31,204 bases of DNA from a virus. This document shows, one piece after another, positions 1-6,769 of the stretch. The notes under the pieces were generated by a model that ran no database searches, was not told the origin of the DNA, and was given only the letters and a program-made list of their open reading frames with translations. Every line of letters begins with the position of its first letter. Position 1 is the first letter of the stretch. The translations under genes were made by a program, and so were the position numbers. Location of the stretch: positions 1-31,204 of the IMG/VR virus record IMGVR_UViG_3300033153_004409; one strand, written 5' to 3'.

Positions 1-31
1 CGACCTTGATGATCCTGTCCTTGCCGCTCAT
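1..31 (-). CDS. 5' end of a head-region gene, cut by the window edge
   Basis: An ATG on the minus strand at 31 overlaps the stop of the preceding gene as ATGA, the same coupling seen elsewhere in this operon. Only ten residues (MSGKDRIIKV) are visible before the window ends, so no function can be given. It is the next gene in the leftward head operon, where head-completion or tail genes would be expected. Confidence 0.5.
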   Translation of the reverse strand, partial: MSGKDRIIKV

Positions 32-297
32 CTCAACGTCCTCCTCGAGCCGGTCTTCGGCCTGTCGTAGCAGAGCTTCTTGAGCGACCGCACCGCGCCG
101 TCGAACTTGCGACTCTCCGAGTTCAGGTAGTCGACCTGGAGCTGCTTGCCCTGCCCCTCCGGGTCCTGGAACATGAAGACGAACTGGCCGCGGTGCGACC
201 CCTGCCTGACGCCCAGGATCTCGAGGCCGCGCATGTGGACGTAGGCCGCGGTCCCGAGGTCGCTGGACTCGAACACGTCTTGGCCGTTGCCGGCCAC
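28..297 (-). CDS. Small DUF5659-like protein
   Basis: Encodes 89 residues from a GTG that shares one base with the stop of the upstream gene (TAGTG). I chose this start because the longer ATG-started frame runs antisense-like through the Pro/Lys-rich tail of its neighbour. The body begins DVFESSDLGTAAYV, then has alternating beta-type segments (GVRQGSHRGQFVFMFQD) and ends in a basic helix. This pattern, a short domain with an SSDLxxAAYL-type opening and an F-x-F-x-D strand, resembles the DUF5659 family of small phage and bacterial proteins, whose function is unknown. The assignment is by eye. Its place after the capsid genes suggests a virion or head-completion role, but that is only position-based. 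Confidence 0.65.
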   Translation of the reverse strand: MAGNGQDVFESSDLGTAAYVHMRGLEILGVRQGSHRGQFVFMFQDPEGQGKQLQVDYLNSESRKFDGAVRSLKKLCYDRPKTGSRRTLR

Positions 298-809
298 TAC
301 TTCCCCTTGGACTTCGTCTTCTTCCGCGGCTTCGCCTTGGCCTTCTTCCGCGGCGGCTTGGCGGCCGGCGGCGGGGGCGGAGGCGGCTCGTCGGCCCCGT
401 CGTCGGCGGTCTCCCGGTACTTGACCCCGTCCACGACGATCGAGTCGTCGGAGGCCTCGGGCTCCTCGGGCTCCGGCGGCGTGGCGGGCGCGGCCATGTC
501 GTCGGGCCACTCCACGTCGCGCTTCTTCTTCGGGGCCGGGATCGGGGCGTCCGCGACGGCGATGATCTCCTTCTCGGCCTCCTCGAGGGCCCTGGCCTCG
601 GCGACGGTGCAGATCTGGAACACGGGCCTCGAGTGCGGGTCGTCGGGGTTGTTGAGGAGCGGCCTGAGGGTCTTGTCGGCGAACCCGTCGTCGACCTCGT
701 ACCAGCCCTTCCTGGCCTCGAACTTGGGGTAGCCGCTCCCTGAGAGGAGGTAGGTGTGGGCGAAGAACCCCCTCGAGGTGTTCGGCGGGTGTATCCGTGC
801 GAGCTTCAT
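297..809 (-). CDS. Hypothetical head-region protein with Pro-rich and Lys-rich tail
   Basis: Encodes 170 residues from ATG at 809. The first 75 residues look globular (MKLARIHPPNTSRGFFAHTY onward). The rest is low complexity: an acidic Glu/Pro stretch, a run of seven prolines, then a very basic tail of repeated KPRKK-type segments. Residues around 99-108 read RDVEWPDDMA, a motif that recurs in two other head-region proteins of this window (see findings). The product could be a head-completion or connector-associated protein, or a nucleoid-like DNA-binding tail packaged in the head. I do not recognise the family. A strong hairpin lies just upstream of its start (845-892), so it may be separately transcribed or attenuated relative to the capsid gene. 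Confidence 0.7.
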   Translation of the reverse strand: MKLARIHPPNTSRGFFAHTYLLSGSGYPKFEARKGWYEVDDGFADKTLRPLLNNPDDPHSRPVFQICTVAEARALEEAEKEIIAVADAPIPAPKKKRDVEWPDDMAAPATPPEPEEPEASDDSIVVDGVKYRETADDGADEPPPPPPPAAKPPRKKAKAKPRKKTKSKGK

Positions 810-844
810 GCTGTTCTCCTGTCGTCTCTAATCGTTGATAGCGA

Positions 845-892
845 AGGAGGCGGGACCAGGCTTGGGACTAGCCCAGTCCGGTCCCGCCTCCT
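845..892 (-). terminator. Strong hairpin between two head genes
   Basis: A perfect 13-bp stem (845-857 paired with 880-892, arms AGGAGGCGGGACC and GGTCCCGCCTCCT) encloses a 22-nt loop that contains a smaller helix. It sits between the stop at 907 and the next start at 809 of the leftward operon. There is no T-tract after it, so it may be a pause or attenuator, or a stability element, rather than a classic intrinsic terminator. The strand is assigned from the operon direction. Confidence 0.5.
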
Positions 893-906
893 CCGGTTGG
901 TGGTTT

Positions 907-1242
907 CTACTTGGCGAGCACCAGCAGCTTCACGAGGCCCGGCGTGGTCGACAGGTCGACCGTGTTGGCGACCTCGGCCCCGGTCGAGACCAGGTAGAAG
1001 TGCAGGCTGTTGTCCGAGCGGTCCCACTGGGCGTAGTAGTCGCCCTTGGGCTCGGACAGCACCGACATGACCTCGGGGGCCTTGTCGTAGCCGGCGAGCG
1101 ACTGGAGCAGCGCACCCGGGTTGAACGGCCACCCCGCCGGGTTCGGGTACGAGGTATCGGACGTGAAGTCCAGGACGGTCGCGATCAGGGGCGCGGACGG
1201 CTGCTTGCCGCCGTGGTTCGAGAGGGCGATCGTGCTTGCCAT
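907..1242 (-). CDS. Small virion-type protein downstream of capsid gene
   Basis: Encodes 111 residues from ATG at 1242, with an AGGAAAC-like ribosome binding site just upstream. The sequence (MASTIALSNHGGKQPSAPLI onward) is rich in Ser, Thr, Leu and Val with no charged low-complexity region, and is predicted by eye to be mostly beta strand. A short beta-rich protein immediately after the major capsid protein often turns out to be a head decoration or stabilisation protein. That role is inferred from position and composition only; I do not recognise a family signature. It is flanked by hairpins at 1286-1305 and 845-892, which may set its expression separately from the capsid. Confidence 0.7.
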   Translation of the reverse strand: MASTIALSNHGGKQPSAPLIATVLDFTSDTSYPNPAGWPFNPGALLQSLAGYDKAPEVMSVLSEPKGDYYAQWDRSDNSLHFYLVSTGAEVANTVDLSTTPGLVKLLVLAK

Positions 1243-1285
1243 GGTGTTTCCTCCGTGTGCTTTCTGTGTGTCCTGGGGACGGGCG

Positions 1286-1305
1286 AGCTAGGCCGAAGCC
1301 TAGCT
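1286..1305 (-). terminator. Hairpin overlapping capsid gene stop codon
   Basis: A perfect 8-bp stem (AGCTAGGC / GCCTAGCT) closed by a CGAA tetraloop (TTCG on the minus-strand transcript, an exceptionally stable loop type). It includes the stop codon of the major capsid gene. No T-tract follows. It is probably a partial terminator or mRNA 3'-end stabiliser that reduces expression of the next genes relative to capsid. Confidence 0.5.
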
Positions 1306-2238
1306 GACCGTGACCTGGGTTCCCTTGACGGTGGCCCGCTTCTCGGCGAACTGGACGTCGAAGCGGAGGGTGGCGACGATGATCAACACGCCCGCGCTGA
1401 TGTCCTTGTCGGTCTCCATGGTGATCTTGCGGAGGATCCCCACGTTGATGTTCTTCGGGTCCGTGAGGAGCACCTGGCTCTCGTTCGAGCCCGAGCCGCC
1501 GTCCTCGGGGAACAGGGGCACGTCGACGATCGGGACGCCGCTGTAGGCGACCGGGACGTCGTTCTCGAGGTAGCGGTCCCCGAGGTTGGTCTCCCGCGCG
1601 TTGGTGGTGTCGCGGTAGTCGATCTCGGTGTCGACGCTGACCAGGAAGCGCATCTTGCGCTTGTTCCTGAGGAACTCGGTCGGCATCGACTTGAGCATGT
1701 TCTTGAACAGGGTCTTGTCGACCGGGGCGACGCCGTGCGGGACGACGTTGACCGAGGCCTGCTTGAGGATCCCGTCGAACTTGGCGAGGAACGGGTCGCC
1801 GACGGTGGCGGTGTCGCCGAGGATGATCACCTCATCCATGTCGAGCGCGATCCGCTCGGCCAGGGTCGCCATGATCGTCTGGCGGAGCTGCTGGCGCTCG
1901 ATCGAGTCCTCCAGCACCTCGTTGTTGAGGCGCACCTCAGCCTTGAAAAGCTGCGCGTTCAGCTCCTCCTTCTCGAGGTCGGGCTTGGCGCGGTCGCTGA
2001 CGCCGAGGGCCTGCCCCTCGGTGCCGGCGCGGAGCACCCTGGATCCGAAGCGGATCTTCTCCAGGAGCTTGGTCGGGTTCTTCATGGGCACGACGGTGCT
2101 CATGGGCATGATGACCGACTCCTCGATCAACGTGCGGATGAACCGCACCGCCTGCTCGGCGACCAGCGCGCCGCCATCGGTGAGAAGGTCGGACAGCGCG
2201 AGGTCCGCCTTTTGGATCAGAGAGCGATTCCCGATCAT
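1300..2238 (-). CDS. Major capsid protein (HK97-fold type)
   Basis: Encodes 312 residues from ATG at 2238, preceded by a GGAGG site. The N-terminal part is a helix (LIQKADLALSDLL) followed by an arm ending in VIMPMSTVVPM and KIRFGSRVL, typical of PBSX/XkdG-like capsid proteins. The mid part has the long spine-helix pattern (KAEVRLNNEVLEDSIERQQL then AERIALDMDEVIILGDTA). The C-terminal part holds the beta strands of the P and A domains and ends GTQVTVS. Length and order (protease, scaffold-like protein, this gene) fit the HK97-fold capsid of siphoviruses and myoviruses. It forms the icosahedral shell of the head. The assignment rests on these patterns and on synteny, without a structural comparison. 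Confidence 0.85.
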   Translation of the reverse strand: MIGNRSLIQKADLALSDLLTDGGALVAEQAVRFIRTLIEESVIMPMSTVVPMKNPTKLLEKIRFGSRVLRAGTEGQALGVSDRAKPDLEKEELNAQLFKAEVRLNNEVLEDSIERQQLRQTIMATLAERIALDMDEVIILGDTATVGDPFLAKFDGILKQASVNVVPHGVAPVDKTLFKNMLKSMPTEFLRNKRKMRFLVSVDTEIDYRDTTNARETNLGDRYLENDVPVAYSGVPIVDVPLFPEDGGSGSNESQVLLTDPKNINVGILRKITMETDKDISAGVLIIVATLRFDVQFAEKRATVKGTQVTVS

Positions 2239-2308
2239 GAGTGAGTTCCTCCTACTCTTACGGGTTCGGCCACGTCCCGCCGAGGCGGTTCGGCAGTCCT
2301 TGGTGGTT

Positions 2309-4174
2309 TCAGTCCTTCAGGGTGATGGTGTTCATGTCGGCGGGCCACGCGACCCGCTCGGACTTCTCGACCTTGCCCGCGACGACGCCGTCGTCCTCGG
2401 GGGGCGCGCTCGGCGCGGCCTTGGCCTTCTTGATCGTGGCGAGCTCGGTCTTGAGGCCGGCGATCGTCTCGTCCTTCTTCGTCGCCGCCTCGGAGACCTT
2501 CGCGACCTCGCCCTTGAGGTCCTCGAGCTGCTTGAGGATCTGCTTGAGCGAGTCGGGGGTGCCGTCGCCCACGACGGCGGTCGCGTCCGCGACGGACGCC
2601 GCGTCGGGCTGGACGCCGGAGCCCACGTTGGCGTTGCCGGGGGTGGTGTCGCGGACGTCGTCGACGCCGCCGGTCTGGCCCGACTGCTTCACCACGCCCA
2701 GCTCGTTGATCAGCGTCCCCAGGAGGTCGCCGACCTTGCGGAACTTCTCCATGCTGACGCTCCCGGACCGGAGGTCGCCCAGGGCCTCCTTGAGGAGCTT
2801 CACCGCCCCCTTGAGTCGGTTCAGGCGGTTGCTCTGCATGGGAGTCCCGACCTTCCCGGTCTGGGTCGTCTCGGTCCCCGTGGTCGCGGTGGCGGTGGCG
2901 GTCACGTCGTCCTCCTTGCCTGTGTCGTTCTTCTTCGCGCCGAAGTTCAGCTCCATCGCCTTCTTCTTCGCCGCTGCCTCGTCCGCGGTGTCGAGCACGA
3001 TCTTGCCCGAGTCGGCGTCGACGACCAGGTAGCCCTTGCCGCCCGGCTTGACCGTGAACCCCTTCTTGGTCGCGCCCTTGGCGATCTTGGCCACGGCCTC
3101 CATGTTCAGCTTCAGGGCCGCGTTCTTGGCCTCGATCCTCGACCCGTGCGAGCTGATCTTCTTGTCCGGCTCGGGGGCTGTGCGGAGGACCACGTAGTAC
3201 TTGTCCTCGCCCGGCTTGGCGTCCCAGTCGCACGCGGTCTCGTACATGGTCGCCGCCTTGGCGATCTCGACCACGGTGCCGCTCACCTCGGTCAAGGCCT
3301 CGCTGGCCTTGTCGCCGAGCGACTTCTCGATCTCCCTGATGGACTCGACCGCACGCTCGCCCGCGCTGCGGTGGTCCTCGCCACCCGAGAGGATCTCGGC
3401 GACGGACTTCTCGACCTCGCTCGCGGCGGCGTGAAGCACGGACCCGACGACGAACTGGTCGGCCACGTCGGCGCTCTTGGCGACCGTGTCAGTCTGGAGC
3501 GCGACGAACAGCGACGTCAGCTCTGCGACCGACTTCTGGATCGCGACAAAGACCTTGTCGGCCTGCGCGCCCGTCAGGGACGCCTTGGTGACGAATGGAC
3601 CCGCGGCCCCCATGGAGGGGATCGAGGCCAGCAGGTCGGCGGCCCCGTCGAGACTCCGGGCCTGGACCGCGTCGAGCATGGTCGCGGTCCCGATCGCGTC
3701 CTTGAGGGTCGAGACCCGGGTCGAGACCTCGTCGAGGATCTTGACCGCGGCGGTCTTCGCGACCTGCGTGATCGGGCCGATCCCGGAGAGGTCGGCCTGA
3801 GCCATGACGAGGGAGCCCTTGACAGTAACGCCCGCGATCCCCTTGAGCACGCACTGGGTGACCACGATCTCGGTCTTGACCGCCTCTGGGACGGAGCCCC
3901 CGCCCTCCTTGGCGGTCTCGGTCGCCTCGATCGCCGCCTTGATCGCGTCGACGCGGGTCAGGCCGTCCTCGAGCTGCTTCTTCACCGCGCCCGTCTCGGG
4001 CTCGGTCTTGGGCTTCTTGGTCTCGGTAGTCGTGGTCACGTCGCCGTCTCTCTTAATGATGAGGAAGACCTTCTTGTTCGCCGCCCGGTCCACGACCGAG
4101 ACCTCGCGCGTGTCCATGTCGGTCAGGCGACCAACATCCTCATCCTTCTCAGAAGCAAGCGCGTCGGTTGTCAT
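2309..4174 (-). CDS. Large scaffold-like head protein with coiled-coil C-terminus
   Basis: Encodes 621 residues from ATG at 4174. Residues about 14-45 (GRLTDMDTREVSVVDRAANK and following) match a short module common at the N-terminus of phage prohead protease or scaffold polyproteins, of the type 'evSlVdrPAN'. The middle is long, Ala/Val/Lys-rich and mostly helical. It includes a probable small DUF1508-like segment near YYVVLRTAPEPDKKISSHGS and a similar repeat near GKGYLVVDADSGKIVLD. The C-terminus carries a coiled coil (LKQILKQLEDLKGEVAKVSE) and ends with the motif ERVAWPADMNTITLKD. It lies between the protease and the capsid gene, where scaffolding proteins sit. Scaffold identity is an inference; an internal capsid protein is the alternative. 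Confidence 0.65.
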   Translation of the reverse strand: MTTDALASEKDEDVGRLTDMDTREVSVVDRAANKKVFLIIKRDGDVTTTTETKKPKTEPETGAVKKQLEDGLTRVDAIKAAIEATETAKEGGGSVPEAVKTEIVVTQCVLKGIAGVTVKGSLVMAQADLSGIGPITQVAKTAAVKILDEVSTRVSTLKDAIGTATMLDAVQARSLDGAADLLASIPSMGAAGPFVTKASLTGAQADKVFVAIQKSVAELTSLFVALQTDTVAKSADVADQFVVGSVLHAAASEVEKSVAEILSGGEDHRSAGERAVESIREIEKSLGDKASEALTEVSGTVVEIAKAATMYETACDWDAKPGEDKYYVVLRTAPEPDKKISSHGSRIEAKNAALKLNMEAVAKIAKGATKKGFTVKPGGKGYLVVDADSGKIVLDTADEAAAKKKAMELNFGAKKNDTGKEDDVTATATATTGTETTQTGKVGTPMQSNRLNRLKGAVKLLKEALGDLRSGSVSMEKFRKVGDLLGTLINELGVVKQSGQTGGVDDVRDTTPGNANVGSGVQPDAASVADATAVVGDGTPDSLKQILKQLEDLKGEVAKVSEAATKKDETIAGLKTELATIKKAKAAPSAPPEDDGVVAGKVEKSERVAWPADMNTITLKD

Positions 4175-4238
4175 GCTGCTGCCACTTCCAACACGCCTGA
4201 GCTTACTCGTTTCCGATCGTCGCGGTCAAGGTCTCTGG

Positions 4239-5318
4239 TCACGCCGCGGTAACCTTGACCTTGTCGGGAGTCCTGACGGCCGACCCACCGATCGAATACC
4301 CAGTCAACTCGCCCTTCTTGATCTTCTTCCAAATCGCGTCGTCAAGGATCCTGGTGCGGAGTAGCCAGGTCCCCTTCTTGATCGTTTGCTCACCGCTCTT
4401 GAACTCGACCGGGGCCAGGTAGGACTCGAGCGGGAGGATCGTCGAGACGATCTGCTGGTGCATGAGGCCGAACTGTTGGTAACGCTCGAGGAACTGATAC
4501 GCGGTCTTGCGGACCTCGTCCTCCGAGTAGACGTCCTTCTGGGAGTCGATCTCCTCAGGCTCGAGGACGATCCCAAAGACCGTGCGCTCCTCCTCGGACT
4601 CGATCTTGACGATCTTGACGTCGATCGGAGCGAACGTGGGCTCCTCAACCGTCCCCGGCTCCAACTCCCCCTGCTCGGGCTGTAGTGTCCCAGGATCGGT
4701 TTGGGATATCCCAAACTTCTCGGCCTTCCCCAGGACCCCGAGGACGCCCTCGATCCTCTTCTTGATAGCCTCATCCTTGACCTGAAGCAAGAGGATCTCG
4801 AGGTCGGCGACGGCGGTCCCGACCGGGACAGGCTCGTCGCGCTTCTGCGTCGGGTCGACCACCATGTCCCGCGCCAGGTCCCCGACGACCTTGGCGATCT
4901 CGGGGAGCGAGCCCGCGAGGCGGCTAAACGCCTCCTGACCGGCCTCGTCAAGCGAGAGGACGATTCCCTCGAGCTTCGTCGCCGGGATCTCGTCCACCTT
5001 GAGGACCTGGGGGAGCGCGGCCTGTTGACCCGCCTGACGGCGAGCCTTGAGCCAAGCCGCGGCGACCTTGCGCTTGACGGCGGCGCGGTCGGAGGCGGGG
5101 ATCTGGACCGGCTGTCCTCGAAACCCAGACGACGACAGGGCCATGACGGCCGCGGCGGTGATCCTGATCGACGGCTTGCCGGCCGCGACGTCGGCCGGGG
5201 TATCGAACAGGCGCAGCTTCCACGTGCTCGGCTTGGACCCGTCGGGCACGTGGGCGTAGGCAGCGGCGGGGAACTGCACGCCGGCCTCAGTCTTCTTCGG
5301 CTCCTGCTTGGCCGCCAT
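4239..5318 (-). CDS. XkdF-like prohead protease
   Basis: Encodes 359 residues from ATG at 5318; longer frames that begin upstream overlap the previous gene and are not credible. The C-terminal 150 residues read VFGIVLEPEEIDSQKDVYS, then helix, then GLMHQ, and later LTGYSIGG. This is the pattern of the putative phage serine protease XkdF family, where His and Ser are the expected catalytic pair. Such enzymes trim scaffold and capsid during prohead maturation. The N-terminal 80 residues (MAAKQEPKKTEAG, with KVAAAWLKA helix) look like a separate module ahead of a Glu-rich linker. The linker contains FGISQT, encoded by an exact copy of the palindromic operator-like repeat at 4699-4716. Downstream it is followed by the scaffold-like gene. 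Confidence 0.75.
   Translation of the reverse strand: MAAKQEPKKTEAGVQFPAAAYAHVPDGSKPSTWKLRLFDTPADVAAGKPSIRITAAAVMALSSSGFRGQPVQIPASDRAAVKRKVAAAWLKARRQAGQQAALPQVLKVDEIPATKLEGIVLSLDEAGQEAFSRLAGSLPEIAKVVGDLARDMVVDPTQKRDEPVPVGTAVADLEILLLQVKDEAIKKRIEGVLGVLGKAEKFGISQTDPGTLQPEQGELEPGTVEEPTFAPIDVKIVKIESEEERTVFGIVLEPEEIDSQKDVYSEDEVRKTAYQFLERYQQFGLMHQQIVSTILPLESYLAPVEFKSGEQTIKKGTWLLRTRILDDAIWKKIKKGELTGYSIGGSAVRTPDKVKVTAA
4699..4716. repeat. Palindrome copy 1 (inside protease gene)
   Basis: Exact GTTTGGGATATCCCAAAC. It lies within the coding sequence of the XkdF-like protease and is read in frame as FGISQT in a probably disordered linker. It is the only copy fully inside a confident gene. Confidence 0.9.
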
Positions 5319-5326
5319 CGATGAAC

Positions 5327-5959
5327 CTACTCCGTGCAGCGCTCGCTGCGACCCATGGCCCGGTCTCGGGCCTTCTCGTACTTGGCCATGGTCGCGCTGG
5401 CGCCGCGGCGGGCCGGGACGGGCCTTTCGTCCTTGGTCAGGCGCTCGCTGCGGGTCGTGGGGGGCTTGGCCGGGGCCAGGTCGTTGGCCCACTCGACGTC
5501 GTCGGAGAGGCCGTCGCCCTTCTCGGTCTCGGTCTTCCCACCCTCAGGGGCCGCCTTGGCCCCACCCTGGGCCTTGTCGCCCTCCGAGGTGGCTCCGGCC
5601 TCGGCCACCCCGCCAGTGCCCTCCTTGCCCTTCTCCGTGACCGGAGGGGGCGCGGCCGGGGCGGGCTTAGGGTCGGTCTTGACGATCGAGAACTCCTTGG
5701 CGATCTCGTTCGTCGGCAGGACGCTGACGAAGATCCCCCCGTCGTCCTCCTCGGCCTTCTCGAGGAGGGTGTCGATCCCGTCCACGCGGTCGCAGATCGC
5801 GTCGAGCTTCGACATGGGGTCGTCGGCGGAGACGAAGCTGGTCGTTTCGGCCACCAGGGCCTTGGCGACCTTGAGGGGGTCGAGGTCGACGCGCTCGGTC
5901 TTCTCGATCTCGGTGATCGGCGCGAGAGCCTTCTTGAGTTCGTCGGCGGTGATCGGCAT
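5327..5959 (-). CDS. Acidic head-region protein of unknown function
   Basis: Encodes 210 residues. I start it at ATG 5959 (MPITADELKKALAPI), which has a GGAGG nine bases upstream, rather than at the longer upstream option. The first 100 residues contain helices rich in Leu, Asp and Glu; the second half is a Pro/Gly/Lys/Glu-rich disordered linker. Around residue 160-175 is the segment SDDVEWANDLAPAKP, a variant of the W-P-x-D-M motif shared with the proteins at 297-809 and 2309-4174. It ends in a basic helix (ATMAKYEKARDRAMGRSERC). The position between MuF-associated genes and the protease suggests an assembly factor. No family was recognised. Confidence 0.7.
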   Translation of the reverse strand: MPITADELKKALAPITEIEKTERVDLDPLKVAKALVAETTSFVSADDPMSKLDAICDRVDGIDTLLEKAEEDDGGIFVSVLPTNEIAKEFSIVKTDPKPAPAAPPPVTEKGKEGTGGVAEAGATSEGDKAQGGAKAAPEGGKTETEKGDGLSDDVEWANDLAPAKPPTTRSERLTKDERPVPARRGASATMAKYEKARDRAMGRSERCTE

Positions 5960-6033
5960 TTCGGTGATCCTCCGGTGGTCTTCTTCTACGATCAAGAGTC
6001 TAAGCGTGCTCGGGGTGGGGAGTCAAGCTAGGG

Positions 6034-6051
6034 GTTTGCGATATCCCAAAC
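6034..6051. repeat. Palindrome copy 2 (one mismatch)
   Basis: GTTTGCGATATCCCAAAC, one base off the consensus in the left arm. It lies in the short gap between the stop at 6057 and the gene starting at 5959, about 75 bp upstream of that start on the transcribed strand. Confidence 0.85.
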
Positions 6052-6056
6052 CAGTC

Positions 6057-6386
6057 CTACCAGGATCCCCGCTTGGCGAGCGCGTCGAGGTCGACGACGA
6101 GACCCGACAGCTTCGTCCGCAGGGCCAGGGCCAGGTTGTCCTTGATCCTCACCTGGCTCCACCCGAGGTCGTTCCTCATGGTGTCGACGAGTTTCTTGCA
6201 GACGTCGGTCCGCTCCTTGATCTCGGCCTGAGTCGGGTCTGTCTTCATGCCCGTCGAGGGGTGCATGAAACTCGACTCCACCACGAGAGCCACGATCGGG
6301 TACATGACAGACCAGAATTCGCGGTAGGCTCGCCGCTGATCGCCTCGGTTGAAGTCCTCGTTGATCTTGATCAGTGGTCCCGTCAT
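6057..6386 (-). CDS. Hypothetical protein in head operon
   Basis: Encodes 109 residues from ATG at 6386, overlapping the stop of the previous gene as ATGA, so probably translated by coupling. The sequence (MTGPLIKINEDFNRGDQRRA onward) is mainly helical with a central hydrophobic helix (FWSVMYPIVALVVESSF) that is too polar around its ends to call a membrane segment with confidence. The C-terminal half is charged and helical. No known family was recognised. It and its overlapping partner at 6383-6769 lie directly downstream of the MuF-like gene. Confidence 0.65.
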   Translation of the reverse strand: MTGPLIKINEDFNRGDQRRAYREFWSVMYPIVALVVESSFMHPSTGMKTDPTQAEIKERTDVCKKLVDTMRNDLGWSQVRIKDNLALALRTKLSGLVVDLDALAKRGSW

Positions 6387-6769
6387 GGCTTCACCTTTTC
6401 GCTCGGATCTTCAACCTCCGGGTAGGGAGGTCGCACCTTCCAGCCCGCGTTGGGCCAGATCGCGCTCGCGACTGCAAACGCACCCGTCGCGGTCTTGTTC
6501 AGGTCTCGAGACAGAACCGCAATCTGCGAGAGACCCCCGTAGGGAGAGATCGTGTCTCTCGGTCCTCGCTCCTCACGGAGGAACTCGACTGCGGCCTTCC
6601 AGACAGGCTTGAACCTGGCTGGGACCTTGATCGAAGCGTCGACATCGTACCCCTTGTTCCAGGTCACCTCGATCTCGACGACTCGGTCACGATCCCACAC
6701 GGCCAAAACGGCCTTCTTCTCCTTAGAGGCCAACGAATCCTCCCCTGGCTTGGCGGGTGACTTCGCCAT
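6383..6769 (-). CDS. Hypothetical protein overlapping the MuF-like gene
   Basis: Encodes 128 residues from ATG at 6769. Its start lies 46 bp inside the end of the MuF-like gene. The body has alternating strands (KKAVLAVWDRDRVVEIEVTW) and a middle helix (FKPVWKAAVEFLREERG), ending in a Pro/Glu-rich tail. If the MuF C-terminal domain acts as a toxin or protease, a small gene overlapping its 3' end is the classic position for a cognate immunity or chaperone protein. That is speculation from layout only. Otherwise it is an unknown head-operon protein. Confidence 0.65.
   Translation of the reverse strand: MAKSPAKPGEDSLASKEKKAVLAVWDRDRVVEIEVTWNKGYDVDASIKVPARFKPVWKAAVEFLREERGPRDTISPYGGLSQIAVLSRDLNKTATGAFAVASAIWPNAGWKVRPPYPEVEDPSEKVKP

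Noticed and set aside
835-2244. 469-codon rightward open frame
   Set aside because: Antisense shadow of the capsid gene, with repetitive LGLGR/DLG/VEA-type composition and no ribosome binding site.
1628-4252. 874-codon open frame antisense to capsid and scaffold genes
   Set aside because: It is the mirror of high-GC coding sequence: composition is Arg/Leu/Asp/Gly-rich with no motif, and it covers well-supported capsid and scaffold genes on the other strand.
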